From Allorhizobium paknamense (GTDB taxonomy: Bacteria; Pseudomonadota; Alphaproteobacteria; Rhizobiales; Rhizobiaceae), in assembly GCF_030815125.1 (NCBI RefSeq), contig NZ_JAUSWH010000005.1:248001-312000 (forward strand): 64,000 bases of DNA, written 5' to 3'. Under the pieces are notes generated by a model, which searched no databases, was not told the origin of the DNA, and saw only the letters and a list, made by a program, of their open reading frames with translations. Both the position numbers and the translations under genes were made by a program. Shown piece by piece: positions 51,970-60,296 of the stretch (positions are counted from its first letter, which is position 1; each line of letters opens with the position of its first letter).

Positions 51970-52853
51970 TGGGTCTCCTCCGGTTTTGATCGTGTGTAAT
52001 ATTCCATCAGCATGGCCTGGTCCTCGCCGCCGAAGCCTGCTGCGGTCATCAATCTGTGCACCTCGGCGCAGATCGCCGTGAGCGGCATGGCGGTATGGGT
52101 GCGCCGCGCCAGATCCTGCGCGCCGTTCAGATCCTTCACCATATTGTCGATCCGCCCGGTGCGGCGGTAATCGCGGGCCACGTAACGCGGCATGTATTCC
52201 TGCAAAATGGCGCTATCGGCCCGTCCGCCCTTCAGCGCCTGCGGAATTTTCGCGGCATCCACACCGGCATCCAGCGCCAGTTGCGTCGCTTCCGCCACGG
52301 CCATGAAATTCAGCCCGCACAGCACCTGGTTGATGAGCTTCGTCGTCTGTCCAGCGCCTACGGGCCCCATATGGGTGTAGTTGCTGGCCACGTGCTTCAG
52401 CACCTTATGGGCATCCGCGACATCCTCTTCCCTGCCACCGGCCATCAGCGTCAGTTCGCCGATGGCGGCCTTGGGCGCGCCACCGGAAAGGGGGCTGTCC
52501 ACCCAGCGCAGGCCCTTTTCCTCTGCATCCTTCGCCAAGGCCTTCGTGGCATCGGGATCGATGGAGGACATGTCGATGATCAGCGTGCCCGGCTTTGCCC
52601 CTTCCGCCACGCCCTTTTCGCCAAAGACTGCCGCGCGTACGATGGCCGGGGAGTTGAGGCTGAGGATGACGGTATCGGATGCCGAGGCTGCTTCCGCCGC
52701 CGTTGTGGCCTCCTTGGCACCCACCGCCACCAGTGCGGCCCGCTTTTCCGGATCGAGATCGAAAACCGTGAGCGCGTTGCCGGTTTCCACCAGCCGCTTG
52801 CCGATGGCGCCGCCCATGGCGCCCGCGCCGATCAGTGCTACCCTGTTGCTCAT
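51966..52853 (-). CDS. 3-hydroxyisobutyrate dehydrogenase-family reductase
   Basis: 295 aa. NAD(P) motif GAGAMGGAIGKRL (about residues 8-20), substrate motif WVDSPLSGGAPKA and catalytic Lys in GAGQTTKLINQ. The family includes tartronate semialdehyde reductase (GarR/GlxR) and L-threonate dehydrogenase. Co-location with glycerate kinase makes a tartronate semialdehyde-type reaction attractive. A second family member is encoded at 55932-56798. Confidence 0.82.
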   Translation of the reverse strand: MSNRVALIGAGAMGGAIGKRLVETGNALTVFDLDPEKRAALVAVGAKEATTAAEAASASDTVILSLNSPAIVRAAVFGEKGVAEGAKPGTLIIDMSSIDPDATKALAKDAEEKGLRWVDSPLSGGAPKAAIGELTLMAGGREEDVADAHKVLKHVASNYTHMGPVGAGQTTKLINQVLCGLNFMAVAEATQLALDAGVDAAKIPQALKGGRADSAILQEYMPRYVARDYRRTGRIDNMVKDLNGAQDLARRTHTAMPLTAICAEVHRLMTAAGFGGEDQAMLMEYYTRSKPEETQ

Positions 52854-52875
52854 GCTCTTCTCCTCCCCCTTTTGG

Positions 52876-52982
52876 TTGGAGCGCTTTTCGATCTGATTGA
52901 ATCAGATCTGCGCTCCAAGCCGTTCTTTTTTAAGCATAATCTTATTCGTCCTCGTTTCACTCCGGTCGGATTATGCTCTAGA
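52876..52982. repeat. Mosaic palindromic element copy 2
   Basis: A long hairpin TTGGAGCGC...GCGCTCCAA (52876-52918) encloses GATCTGATT-g-AATCAGATC; a second hairpin AGCATAATC...GGATTATGCT follows. It fills the gap between two genes of one minus-strand operon and includes the TAG stop codon of the upstream SDR gene. Confidence 0.85.
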
Positions 52983-53736
52983 GCGAGACGGTTATGCCGC
53001 CATCGACATAGAGAATATGGCCGTTGACGAAGGACGAGGCATCCGAGGACAGGAAGATGCAGGCGCCGACCAGTTCCTCCACCTGCCCCCAGCGGCCTGC
53101 GGGCGTGCGCTTTTCCAGCCATGCGGAAAAGGCCGGATCGGCCACAAGTGCGGCATTCAGCGGCGTATCGAAATAGCCTGGCGCGATGGCATTGCATTGC
53201 AGGCCATGCTTGGCCCAATCGGTCGCCATGCCCTTGGTGAGGTTGCCCACCGCGCCCTTGGTGGCGGTGTAGGGGGCTATGGAGGGGCGGGCGAGCGCCG
53301 TCTGCACGCTGGCGATGTTGATGATCTTGCCGCGTCCGCGTCCGATCATGTGGCGGGCAACCGCTTGGCCGACATGAAAGACGCTGGCAATATTGGTTTG
53401 CAAAAGCCGCTCGAAGGCATCGGCTGGAAAATCCTCCAGCGGGCTTCGATGCTGCATCCCGGCATTGTTGACGAGAATGTCGATGGCGCCTTTTTTCGCT
53501 TCAAATTCATCCACAGCCGCGCGGGCTGCGGCATGATCCGTCACGTCGAAGTCCAGAAGCTCGACAGGGTTTGAAAATTCCGTCGCGGCCGCCTCCAGCT
53601 TGTCGCGGTTGCGGCCATTCAGCACCAGCGTCGCGCCCGCCTCCGCCAGCCCCTTGGCCAGCGCCAGCCCGATGCCCTGGGAAGAGCCCGTGACGAGCGC
53701 GCGCTTGCCGGTGAGATCGAAAAGTTTGAGCGACAT
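52978..53736 (-). CDS. idnO: Gluconate 5-dehydrogenase-type SDR
   Basis: 252 aa classical SDR: FDLTGKRALVTGSSQGIGLALAKGLAEAG, NNAGMQHRSPLEDFP, catalytic NIASVQ and YTATK, and FVNGHILYVDGGITVSL. The pattern is that of IdnO/Ga5DH, which reduces 5-keto-D-gluconate to D-gluconate. GGAGGAAGCC precedes the ATG at 53736. Neighbouring L-idonate 5-dehydrogenase makes the 5-ketogluconate assignment coherent; 2-deoxy-gluconate 3-dehydrogenase (KduD) is the alternative. Confidence 0.8.
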   Translation of the reverse strand: MSLKLFDLTGKRALVTGSSQGIGLALAKGLAEAGATLVLNGRNRDKLEAAATEFSNPVELLDFDVTDHAAARAAVDEFEAKKGAIDILVNNAGMQHRSPLEDFPADAFERLLQTNIASVFHVGQAVARHMIGRGRGKIINIASVQTALARPSIAPYTATKGAVGNLTKGMATDWAKHGLQCNAIAPGYFDTPLNAALVADPAFSAWLEKRTPAGRWGQVEELVGACIFLSSDASSFVNGHILYVDGGITVSL

Positions 53737-53820
53737 GGCTTCCTCCGCCTTGGTGATTTCCGTGGATTTCAGGAGATCCACTTTTCAAGCTCGTGCTCTG
53801 GACAATCAAGCTTTTCCGTT

Positions 53821-53838
53821 TATGTTATCGATAACATA
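53821..53838. promoter_or_regulatory. LacI-type operator B
   Basis: Perfect 18-bp palindrome TATGTTATCGATAACATA between the divergent SDR (start 85 bp away) and 2-hydroxyacid dehydrogenase (48 bp away) genes. It contains all 16 bases of operator A and could control both directions. Confidence 0.82.
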
Positions 53839-53885
53839 AAACGTCAAGCCCTTTCACGGGGTGGGGCATGGGAGGAGATTTGAGA

Positions 53886-54833
53886 ATGGCAAAACCCGGC
53901 ATCTTGCAGCTCGGGGCCTATCCCGCATGGGATGAAGAGCCGTTGAACGCTGCCTTTACGGTGCATCGCTATTTTGAGGCAGAAGACAAGGCGGCCTTTC
54001 TGGCAGAGGTTGGCCCTTCCATTCGCGGCATCGCCACGCGGGGAGAACTGGGTGCAAGCCGGGCGCTGATCGAGGCTTGCCCCCATCTTGAAATCATCTC
54101 CGTCTATGGTGTCGGCTTCGATGCGGTGGATCTTGCGGCCTGCCGGGAGCGCGGCATTCGCGTGACCAATACGCCGGATGTGCTGACCGGCGATGTCGCC
54201 GATCTCGGCGTGGCGATGATGCTGTGCCTCTCGCGCAGCATGGTGGCGGCAGAACGCTGGGCGCGCGATGGAAGCTGGGTGAAAAAGGGCGGTTTTCCGC
54301 TGCAAAGGCGGGTTTTTGGCCGCCGCGCCGGGATTCTCGGGCTTGGCCGTATCGGCTTTGCCGTGGCAGAGCGGTTGAAGGGTTTCGGCATGCAGATTGC
54401 CTACAGCGCCACCGCGCCGAAGGCGGCGGCCGGGGATATGCGCTTCATTGCAGATCCTGTGGAACTGGCCCGGCAGTCGGATTTCTTTTTCGTGACGCTT
54501 GCCGCCTCCGCCGCCACCCGCCACATTGTCAGCCGCCAGGTCATTGAGGCACTGGGGCCGGAAGGCATGTTGATCAACGTCTCGCGCGCTGCCAATATCG
54601 ATGAAGACGCGCTGCTGGATGCTCTGGAGCAGAACCGTCTGGGTGGTGCCGCGCTCGATGTGTTCGAGGGGGAACCGAAGCTCAATCCGCGTTTCCTGGC
54701 ACTCGACAATGTGCTGCTGCAACCGCATCACGGCTCGGGCACGGTGGAGACCCGCAAGGGCATGGGGCAATTGCTGCGCGAGAATCTCACCGCACATTTC
54801 GCGGGTGAGCCTTTGCCCACCCCGGTTATTTAA
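53886..54833 (+). CDS. D-isomer 2-hydroxyacid dehydrogenase (hydroxypyruvate/glyoxylate or keto-gluconate reductase type)
   Basis: 315 aa. The NAD-binding fold has GILGLGRIGFAVAERLKGFGMQI (about residues 145-167); the catalytic Arg/Glu/His set appears in NVSRAANIDEDALL, ALDVFEGEP and LLQPHHGSGT. Relatives reduce hydroxypyruvate, glyoxylate or 2-ketogluconate (GhrB). GGGAGGAG precedes the ATG at 53886. It would feed glycerate to the kinase of this regulon, or gluconate from 2-ketogluconate. Confidence 0.82.
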   Translation: MAKPGILQLGAYPAWDEEPLNAAFTVHRYFEAEDKAAFLAEVGPSIRGIATRGELGASRALIEACPHLEIISVYGVGFDAVDLAACRERGIRVTNTPDVLTGDVADLGVAMMLCLSRSMVAAERWARDGSWVKKGGFPLQRRVFGRRAGILGLGRIGFAVAERLKGFGMQIAYSATAPKAAAGDMRFIADPVELARQSDFFFVTLAASAATRHIVSRQVIEALGPEGMLINVSRAANIDEDALLDALEQNRLGGAALDVFEGEPKLNPRFLALDNVLLQPHHGSGTVETRKGMGQLLRENLTAHFAGEPLPTPVI

Positions 54834-54858
54834 ATCATCGTTCCAAGGAGAAGGGGCC

Positions 54859-55890
54859 ATGAGAGCCATTGTTGCCCATGCGGCCAAGGATATCCGCATT
54901 GAAGAGCGCCCGGAGGAAAGCCCCGGTCCCGGCGAGGTCAAAATCCGCCTTGCCACCGGCGGCATCTGCGGCAGCGATCTGCATTATTACAATCACGGCG
55001 GTTTCGGCGCGGTGCGGCTGAAGGAGCCGATGATCCTCGGCCATGAAGTCTCCGGTGTTGTCGAGGCGTTGGGCGAGGGGGTCACGACGCTCTCCCGAGG
55101 GCAGTTGGTGGCCGTTTCGCCCTCCAGACCGTGCCGAACCTGCCGCTATTGCCAGCAGGGCCTGCATAACCAGTGCCTGAACATGCGCTTTTACGGCAGC
55201 GCCATGCCTTTTCCGCATATTCAGGGCGCTTTCCGCGAAAGCCTCGTGGCCGATGTGCTGCAATGTGTGCCCGCCGACGGCTTGACCCCCGGTGAGGCGG
55301 CCATGGCCGAGCCGCTGGCCGTGACCCTGCACGCCACCCGCCGCGCCGGTGAGCTGCTCGGCAAGCGGGTGCTGATCACCGGCTGCGGGCCGATCGGGCT
55401 GCTTTCCATACTGTCGGCCCGCCGGGCGGGGGCAGCGGAGATCGTCGCGACCGATCTTTCCAATTTCACCCTCGGCATGGCCAAGGAGGCAGGCGCGGAC
55501 CGCGTCATCAATACGGCGGAAGAGCCCGAAGCACTGCAACCCTATACAGCGGACAAGGGCAGTTTCGACATTCTCTATGAATGCTCTGGCGCGCAGGCGG
55601 CCCTTGCCAGCGGCATCGCGGCGCTGCGCCCGCGCGGCGTCATCATCCAGCTCGGGCTGGGCGGCGATATGAGCCTGCCGATGATGGCGATCACCTCGAA
55701 GGAACTGGAATTGCGCGGCTCTTTCCGCTTCCATGAGGAATTTGCGACCGGCGTCGAACTGATGCGCAAGGGGTTGATCGACGTGAAGCCCCTCATCACC
55801 CATACTTTGCCGCTCAGCGACGCCGTGAAAGCCTTTGAAACGGCGGCGGATCGCAGCAAGGCGATGAAGGCGCAGATTGCTTTTTCCTGA
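54859..55890 (+). CDS. idnD: L-idonate 5-dehydrogenase (zinc alcohol dehydrogenase family)
   Basis: 343 aa medium-chain dehydrogenase. Catalytic zinc ligands are in GGICGSDLHYYNHGG and GHEVSG, structural-zinc cysteines in RPCRTCRYCQQGLHNQC, and the NAD motif is GCGPIGLLSI. The sequence follows E. coli IdnD (oxidising L-idonate to 5-keto-D-gluconate). CAAGGAGAAGGGGCC precedes the ATG. With IdnO it would convert L-idonate to D-gluconate. Confidence 0.82.
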   Translation: MRAIVAHAAKDIRIEERPEESPGPGEVKIRLATGGICGSDLHYYNHGGFGAVRLKEPMILGHEVSGVVEALGEGVTTLSRGQLVAVSPSRPCRTCRYCQQGLHNQCLNMRFYGSAMPFPHIQGAFRESLVADVLQCVPADGLTPGEAAMAEPLAVTLHATRRAGELLGKRVLITGCGPIGLLSILSARRAGAAEIVATDLSNFTLGMAKEAGADRVINTAEEPEALQPYTADKGSFDILYECSGAQAALASGIAALRPRGVIIQLGLGGDMSLPMMAITSKELELRGSFRFHEEFATGVELMRKGLIDVKPLITHTLPLSDAVKAFETAADRSKAMKAQIAFS

Positions 55891-55897
55891 CGGTTTC

Positions 55898-55925
55898 GAC
55901 GGCTGCGATGGTCGCAGCCGTCTTT
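55898..55925 (+). terminator. Rho-independent terminator after idnD
   Basis: GACGGCTGCGA-tgg-TCGCAGCCGTC is a perfect 11-bp stem followed by TTTCC, in the 41-bp gap between convergent genes. Confidence 0.8.
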
Positions 55926-55931
55926 CCATCG

Positions 55932-56798
55932 TCAGGACTGGCTCTGCTGAAGCCAGAGGAAGTATGCGGCGTGGTCCATTTCCGCGCCGTTCTTGTTTTT
56001 CACGAAATCATCGAAGGCGGCCCGCACGGTTTGCGAAAGCGGCAGTTTCAGCGCGCTTTCCGCTGCAACGTCGAGCGCATTGTTCAGGTCCTTCAACTGC
56101 GCCACCGAGCGCCCGCCGGGTACGAAATTGCCCTCCACCATGCGCTGCCCGTGCAGGTCGAGAATACGGCTATCGGCAAAACCGCCGCGCAAGGCACCGC
56201 GCAGCGTGGCCAGATCGCAGCCTGCCGATTGCGCCAGCGTAAACGCTTCCGCCACCGCGCCGATGGTCACGGCGACAATCAGCTGATTGGCGAGCTTTGC
56301 CGTCTGGCCGGTGCCGAGCGGCCCCATATGGGTGGGCCGCCCGAGATGGGCGAGAACCGGACGCGCGGCCTCGACATCGGATTTTTCTCCGCCCATGAAG
56401 ATGGAGAGCGTCTTTTCCTCTGCCCCCTTCACCCCGCCGGAGACCGGCGCGTCGATGAAGCGCTTGCCGAGAGAGATGGCAAAACCGGCAAGCGCCTTGT
56501 CGCAGTCCGGCTCCACCGAGGCCATGTCGATGATCAGCGCGCCCTCCGCTGCCGCTTCGATCACACCGCCATCCCTGAGGACGCTACGGGTGGTGGGACC
56601 GTCGATCAGCATGGAAATGACGATCTCCGCATCCTGTGCTGCGGCCTCCGCCGTATCCGCGACCTTGGCAACGTCGGCCAGCGCATCCGCCCTGTTGCGG
56701 GAGCGGTTCCAGACGGTTACGTCATAATGAGCGGCAAGATGGCGGGCCATGGGGCCACCCATCAGGCCGGTGCCGAGAAAGGCAAGCTTCTGTTTCAT
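55932..56798 (-). CDS. 3-hydroxyisobutyrate dehydrogenase-family reductase (second paralogue)
   Basis: 288 aa with GTGLMGGPMARHL (about residues 9-21), FIDAPVSGGVKGAEE and catalytic Lys in GTGQTAKLANQL. It is only distantly similar to the copy at 51966-52853, so it likely acts on a different beta-hydroxyacid. It overlaps the GlcG-like gene by 4 nt. Confidence 0.82.
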   Translation of the reverse strand: MKQKLAFLGTGLMGGPMARHLAAHYDVTVWNRSRNRADALADVAKVADTAEAAAQDAEIVISMLIDGPTTRSVLRDGGVIEAAAEGALIIDMASVEPDCDKALAGFAISLGKRFIDAPVSGGVKGAEEKTLSIFMGGEKSDVEAARPVLAHLGRPTHMGPLGTGQTAKLANQLIVAVTIGAVAEAFTLAQSAGCDLATLRGALRGGFADSRILDLHGQRMVEGNFVPGGRSVAQLKDLNNALDVAAESALKLPLSQTVRAAFDDFVKNKNGAEMDHAAYFLWLQQSQS

Positions 56799-57214
56799 GG
56801 CAAGTCCGCTCCAATGGCCTTGAGGGCAGCGAGCGCCACGGCCTCATCTTGCTCGCCTGAACCGGAGCCGACCCCGATCCCGCCGACCAGATGGCCGTTC
56901 AGGCGGATCGGCAAACCGCCGCGCAGTCCGGTGACATCGCCTTCCGTGGCAAGGCCGAGCAATACCTTGGCATGGTCGGGCAGGCTGGCGCTGGGGCCGT
57001 TGATCGAGGCGGCGGTCTTGGCCTTGGACAGCGCGCTTTTCAGCGAGAGAAAGCGCGAACCGCTCATGCGGAATGTCGAGAGCTCAACGCCGCTTGCATC
57101 AACGATCACAATACATTGCGGCTGACCCATGTCTGATGCCGCGGCAATGGCCGCACGCAACATCGTTTCCACGCCCGCATCCGTGAGCCGTGACGATGGT
57201 TCTGAAAAGGACAC
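56795..57214 (-). CDS. GlcG/HbpS family protein (DUF336)
   Basis: 139 aa. Family pattern: LTDAGVETMLRAAIAAASDMGQPQCIVIVDASGVELSTFRM and GGLPIRLNGHLVGGIGVGSGSGEQDEAVALAAL. The function is unclear; relatives bind heme or cobalamin or accompany glycolate and diol enzymes. GTG at 57214 is chosen: GGGAGGA lies 7 nt before it, whereas the ATG five codons upstream has its ribosome site downstream of itself. Confidence 0.75.
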   Translation of the reverse strand: MSFSEPSSRLTDAGVETMLRAAIAAASDMGQPQCIVIVDASGVELSTFRMSGSRFLSLKSALSKAKTAASINGPSASLPDHAKVLLGLATEGDVTGLRGGLPIRLNGHLVGGIGVGSGSGEQDEAVALAALKAIGADLP

Positions 57215-57249
57215 TGAAATTCCTCCCATGGCTGCTTGATTTTCAGGCG

Positions 57250-57265
57250 ATGTTATCGATACCAT
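57250..57265. promoter_or_regulatory. LacI-type operator C (one mismatch)
   Basis: ATGTTATCGATACCAT differs from operator A at one base. It lies between divergent GlcG (start 57214) and SMP-30 (start 57305) genes. Confidence 0.7.
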
Positions 57266-57304
57266 GTCGATAAAGCCAGATGATTTCGGGAGGAGAAAGG
57301 CATC

Positions 57305-58198
57305 ATGACATTTTTCGAGGCTGTCGAGCCGGTTTTTTCCACTTTCGTCCTTGGCAATGCGCCGGTCAAGAAAATTGCGACGGGGTTTGATTGGGTGGAG
57401 GGGCCGGTGTGGTTTGGCGATCTCAACTGCCTGCTGTTTTCCGATATTCCCAATAACCGCATCTATCGCTGGATACCGGAACAGGGCGTGAGTGTTTTCC
57501 GCGCGCCTTCCAATTTCGCCAATGGTCATACCCGTGATCGGCAGGGGCGGCTCGTCTCCTGCGAACATTTTACCCGCCGTGTCACCCGCACCGAATATGA
57601 CGGCTCGATCACCGTGATTGCCGACAGCTATCAGGGCAAGCGGCTGAACTCCCCCAATGACGTCATTGTCGCCTCGGATGGTGCGATCTGGTTCAGCGAT
57701 CCGCATTACGGCATTGCCATGGATTATGAAGGCCAGAAGAGCGAGCAGGAATTGCCCTGCAATGTCTACCGCGTCGATCCGAATGGCAGCATTGAGGCGG
57801 TGCTGACCGATTTCAACTGCCCGAACGGCCTGGCCTTCAGCCCGGATGAAAAGCGGCTTTATGTCGCCGATACCGGCCGCATGTTCTCCGACGATCCCCG
57901 TCATATCCGCGTCTTCGATGTCGGGAGCGATTACAGCCTGACGGGCGGCGAGGTCTTCCATGCCATTTCACCGGGTGCTGCCGATGGCATGCGGGTGGAC
58001 CGCGACGGCAATCTCTGGTCTTCCGCGGGCGATGGTGTGCATTGCCTTGCGCCAGATGGGCGGCTTCTCGGCAAGATCCTCATCCCGGAAACGGTGTCGA
58101 ATGTCTGCTTCGGCGGACGCTATGGCCATGTGCTGTTCATCACCGCCTCCACAAGCGTTTACTCGGTGGCGCTCAATCGGCGGGGTGGGTGGCTTTAG
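57305..58198 (+). CDS. SMP-30/gluconolactonase-family lactonase
   Basis: 297 aa beta-propeller. Metal ligands and family motifs are visible in GFDWVEGPVWFGDLNCLLFSDIPNNRIYRW, LNSPNDVIVASDGAIWFSDPHYG, NCPNGLAFSPDEKRLYVADT and ADGMRVDRDGNLWSSAGDGV. It hydrolyses aldonolactones such as gluconolactone or idonolactone. GGGAGGAGAAAGG precedes the ATG. Its TAG stop is the outer edge of a repeat element. Confidence 0.85.
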   Translation: MTFFEAVEPVFSTFVLGNAPVKKIATGFDWVEGPVWFGDLNCLLFSDIPNNRIYRWIPEQGVSVFRAPSNFANGHTRDRQGRLVSCEHFTRRVTRTEYDGSITVIADSYQGKRLNSPNDVIVASDGAIWFSDPHYGIAMDYEGQKSEQELPCNVYRVDPNGSIEAVLTDFNCPNGLAFSPDEKRLYVADTGRMFSDDPRHIRVFDVGSDYSLTGGEVFHAISPGAADGMRVDRDGNLWSSAGDGVHCLAPDGRLLGKILIPETVSNVCFGGRYGHVLFITASTSVYSVALNRRGGWL

Positions 58199-58260
58199 CA
58201 TTGTCCCGAGAAAAATGGGAACCGGTTTGGTGTCCGGAAATGTGTGAGAACAAAGCTCTA
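58196..58260. repeat. RIME-like element filling the gap between two convergent genes
   Basis: TAGCATTGTCCCGAGAAAAA...GGAACCGG...GTCCGGAAATGTGTGAGAACAAAGCTCTA. The left TAG is the stop of the SMP-30 gene, and the right CTA is the complement of the TAG stop of the diguanylate cyclase gene, so the element occupies the whole intergenic space. Confidence 0.85.
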
Positions 58261-60144
58261 GGAATGGGCTTCTGACATGACGATGGTGTTTCGTCCCAGG
58301 GATTTCGCCTGATAAAGCGCCTTGTCCGCCTCTTCGACCAGCTTGGTGGGCACTTCCAGCGCGCGGGCCGAGAGGGAGGCGACGCCGATGCTGACCGTCA
58401 CCTTGCCCCAGGGCTGATTGTCCTGATGCTCGACGCCAAGGTCCTGCACTGCGGCGCGAATCCGTTCCGCCACCACCCTGGCATTTTCCAGGGTGGCGCC
58501 GGGTAGGAGAACGACAATTTCCTCGCCGCCATAACGGGCCGCGACATCGCCTGACCGAGAGGCGGCAGCGCGGATGACGGCGGCGATGGCCTCCAGGCAT
58601 CGATCACCGGCGATGTGGCCATAGCGATCATTATAGTGCTTGAAGCGGTCGGCATCGATCATCAGCAAGGCAAGGCAGGCCTCGCCGCTGTTCAGGTCCT
58701 CCACGGCCTTGGCCAGCCGCATTTCGAGCGCCCGGCGATTGGCAAGGCCGGTCAGGGCATCGGTATGCGCCAGAGTGTCCAGTTGATCATGGCTGACCTT
58801 GTGGCGGGTCACGTCACGGGTCACGACCACCACGCTGAAGCGTTGGGATTCGCCGGGGATAGAGGTACGGGTAAAGGAGGCCTCCACCCAGATTTTTTCG
58901 CCCTGACCGTTCACTCGCCCGACAAGAACGGTATCTGTGCTGGCGCCCGCCCGCAGCCGCCGCAGCACATCCTCAACCCGGGAAGCATCGTCAGCGCTCA
59001 GGCCCTCGGTGATGCAGGTGCCGATCAGATCGGCTGCCGGCTTGCCGTACATTCTCTCGCCCGCCGGCGAGACATAATGGCGGATGCCGTTTTCATCCAG
59101 TCTTTGAATGACATCGGCAGAGGCTTCTGCGAGGCTGCGGAATTCCGCCTCACGGGCGGTGACGTCCCGCTCCCTCTGCAGCCGGAGCCGCGACTGGCGC
59201 AGCGAGCGCCAGCTGGCATAGCAGACCAGAAGGACGGCGATGCCGAGAGACATCCAGCGTCCGCGCGCATTGCCGATCCACCGGCTCAGCGTTTCGTCCT
59301 GCGAAGCAGAGACTAGCACGACCATGCCGGTTTGCGGGCTTTTCACGAAGGCTGCGATGCGCTCCCGCCCATCGGTTTGGGAGAGGTAATGATAGGTGCC
59401 GACAGTTCTTTCCTTCAACTGCCGGGTAAAAAGCCCATAGCCGGACATATCCTTTCCAAGGACGTCTTGCCTGTGGGGGTTGCGCATCAGCGCGATACCA
59501 TCGGCGCGCATGAGAAGCAGCGTGCCCTCCTGACCGATGTCGAAACTTCCGAGGAAACTTTCGAGATAGGCGAGCGGCACCGTGGCGGAAATCACGCCGG
59601 CAAAGCTGCCGCGTCCCAGCCGCTCGTAGCGGCGCGACAGGGTAAAGCCCGCTTTTCCGGTGAGCCGGTCGGTGATGGGCAGGCCTATGACGGTGCCTTG
59701 CTGGATATTGTCCCGATGCAGGCGAAAATAGTCGCGATCTGCAAAATTCACGTTCGCTGGCGGGTGCGGTGCCGAACTCGCAACGAGATCCCCCTGCGCA
59801 TTGATGAAAATCAGCGAACCAAGCCGGTGCGAGGCCGCGACCTGGGCGCGCATCATAGCGTTCAGCTTGTCCTTGATGGCGCTGGTGCCGTATTCGTCAT
59901 CGATTTCCGATCTGAGATCCGCAAGCGCCAGCGTCGACTGGTCGATCGTATCATCGACATGCTGACTGAAGCTGCGAGCTACTTGCAGCAGCGATTGCTC
60001 GTGCCGCTCGACTTCCGACTGCCAGCTGAGGAACTCCTGGGCGAAGATAATGGCGATCAGTGTCACGACGGCAATAATCGTCAGGCCCGGCGAGACAAGC
60101 CGGTGGAAAGGTTGCCACTGGATCTTCGTCAGAGGTCGCTTCAA
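58258..60144 (-). CDS. Membrane-bound diguanylate cyclase with extracytoplasmic sensor and PAS domain
   Basis: 628 aa. First membrane helix about residues 18-36, extracytoplasmic double-Cache-like sensor to about 290 (DFADRDYFRLHRDN-type ligand loop NFADRDYFRLHRD), second helix RWMSLGIAVLLVCYASW, PAS domain about 340-455, then GGDEF domain with RYGGEEIVVLLPG. The RSGD five residues before the GGEEI is an inhibitory I-site, so the enzyme should be product-inhibited. A stop codon lies three codons upstream, so the TTG at 60144 is the best start. It makes cyclic di-GMP in response to an unknown small ligand. Confidence 0.85.
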   Translation of the reverse strand: MKRPLTKIQWQPFHRLVSPGLTIIAVVTLIAIIFAQEFLSWQSEVERHEQSLLQVARSFSQHVDDTIDQSTLALADLRSEIDDEYGTSAIKDKLNAMMRAQVAASHRLGSLIFINAQGDLVASSAPHPPANVNFADRDYFRLHRDNIQQGTVIGLPITDRLTGKAGFTLSRRYERLGRGSFAGVISATVPLAYLESFLGSFDIGQEGTLLLMRADGIALMRNPHRQDVLGKDMSGYGLFTRQLKERTVGTYHYLSQTDGRERIAAFVKSPQTGMVVLVSASQDETLSRWIGNARGRWMSLGIAVLLVCYASWRSLRQSRLRLQRERDVTAREAEFRSLAEASADVIQRLDENGIRHYVSPAGERMYGKPAADLIGTCITEGLSADDASRVEDVLRRLRAGASTDTVLVGRVNGQGEKIWVEASFTRTSIPGESQRFSVVVVTRDVTRHKVSHDQLDTLAHTDALTGLANRRALEMRLAKAVEDLNSGEACLALLMIDADRFKHYNDRYGHIAGDRCLEAIAAVIRAAASRSGDVAARYGGEEIVVLLPGATLENARVVAERIRAAVQDLGVEHQDNQPWGKVTVSIGVASLSARALEVPTKLVEEADKALYQAKSLGRNTIVMSEAHS

Positions 60145-60236
60145 CTGCGCAGCTTAGCCTTCCTGCACTTTTCGGTTGTTCGTGGGCATTGCAGGATGCA
60201 ATACCGACTTTCAACCGGGTTGCAAATGCCATCGGA

Positions 60237-60280
60237 GCATTTCCAGGAAAAGTGGGAACCGGTTTTCCGTTCGGAAATGC
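60237..60280. repeat. RIME-like element (complete copy)
   Basis: GCATTTCC...GGAAATGC with core AGTGGGAACCGGTTTTCC; the best-preserved copy in the window. It lies upstream of the diguanylate cyclase gene. Confidence 0.85.
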
Positions 60281-60296
60281 GTGAAAACAAAGACCT

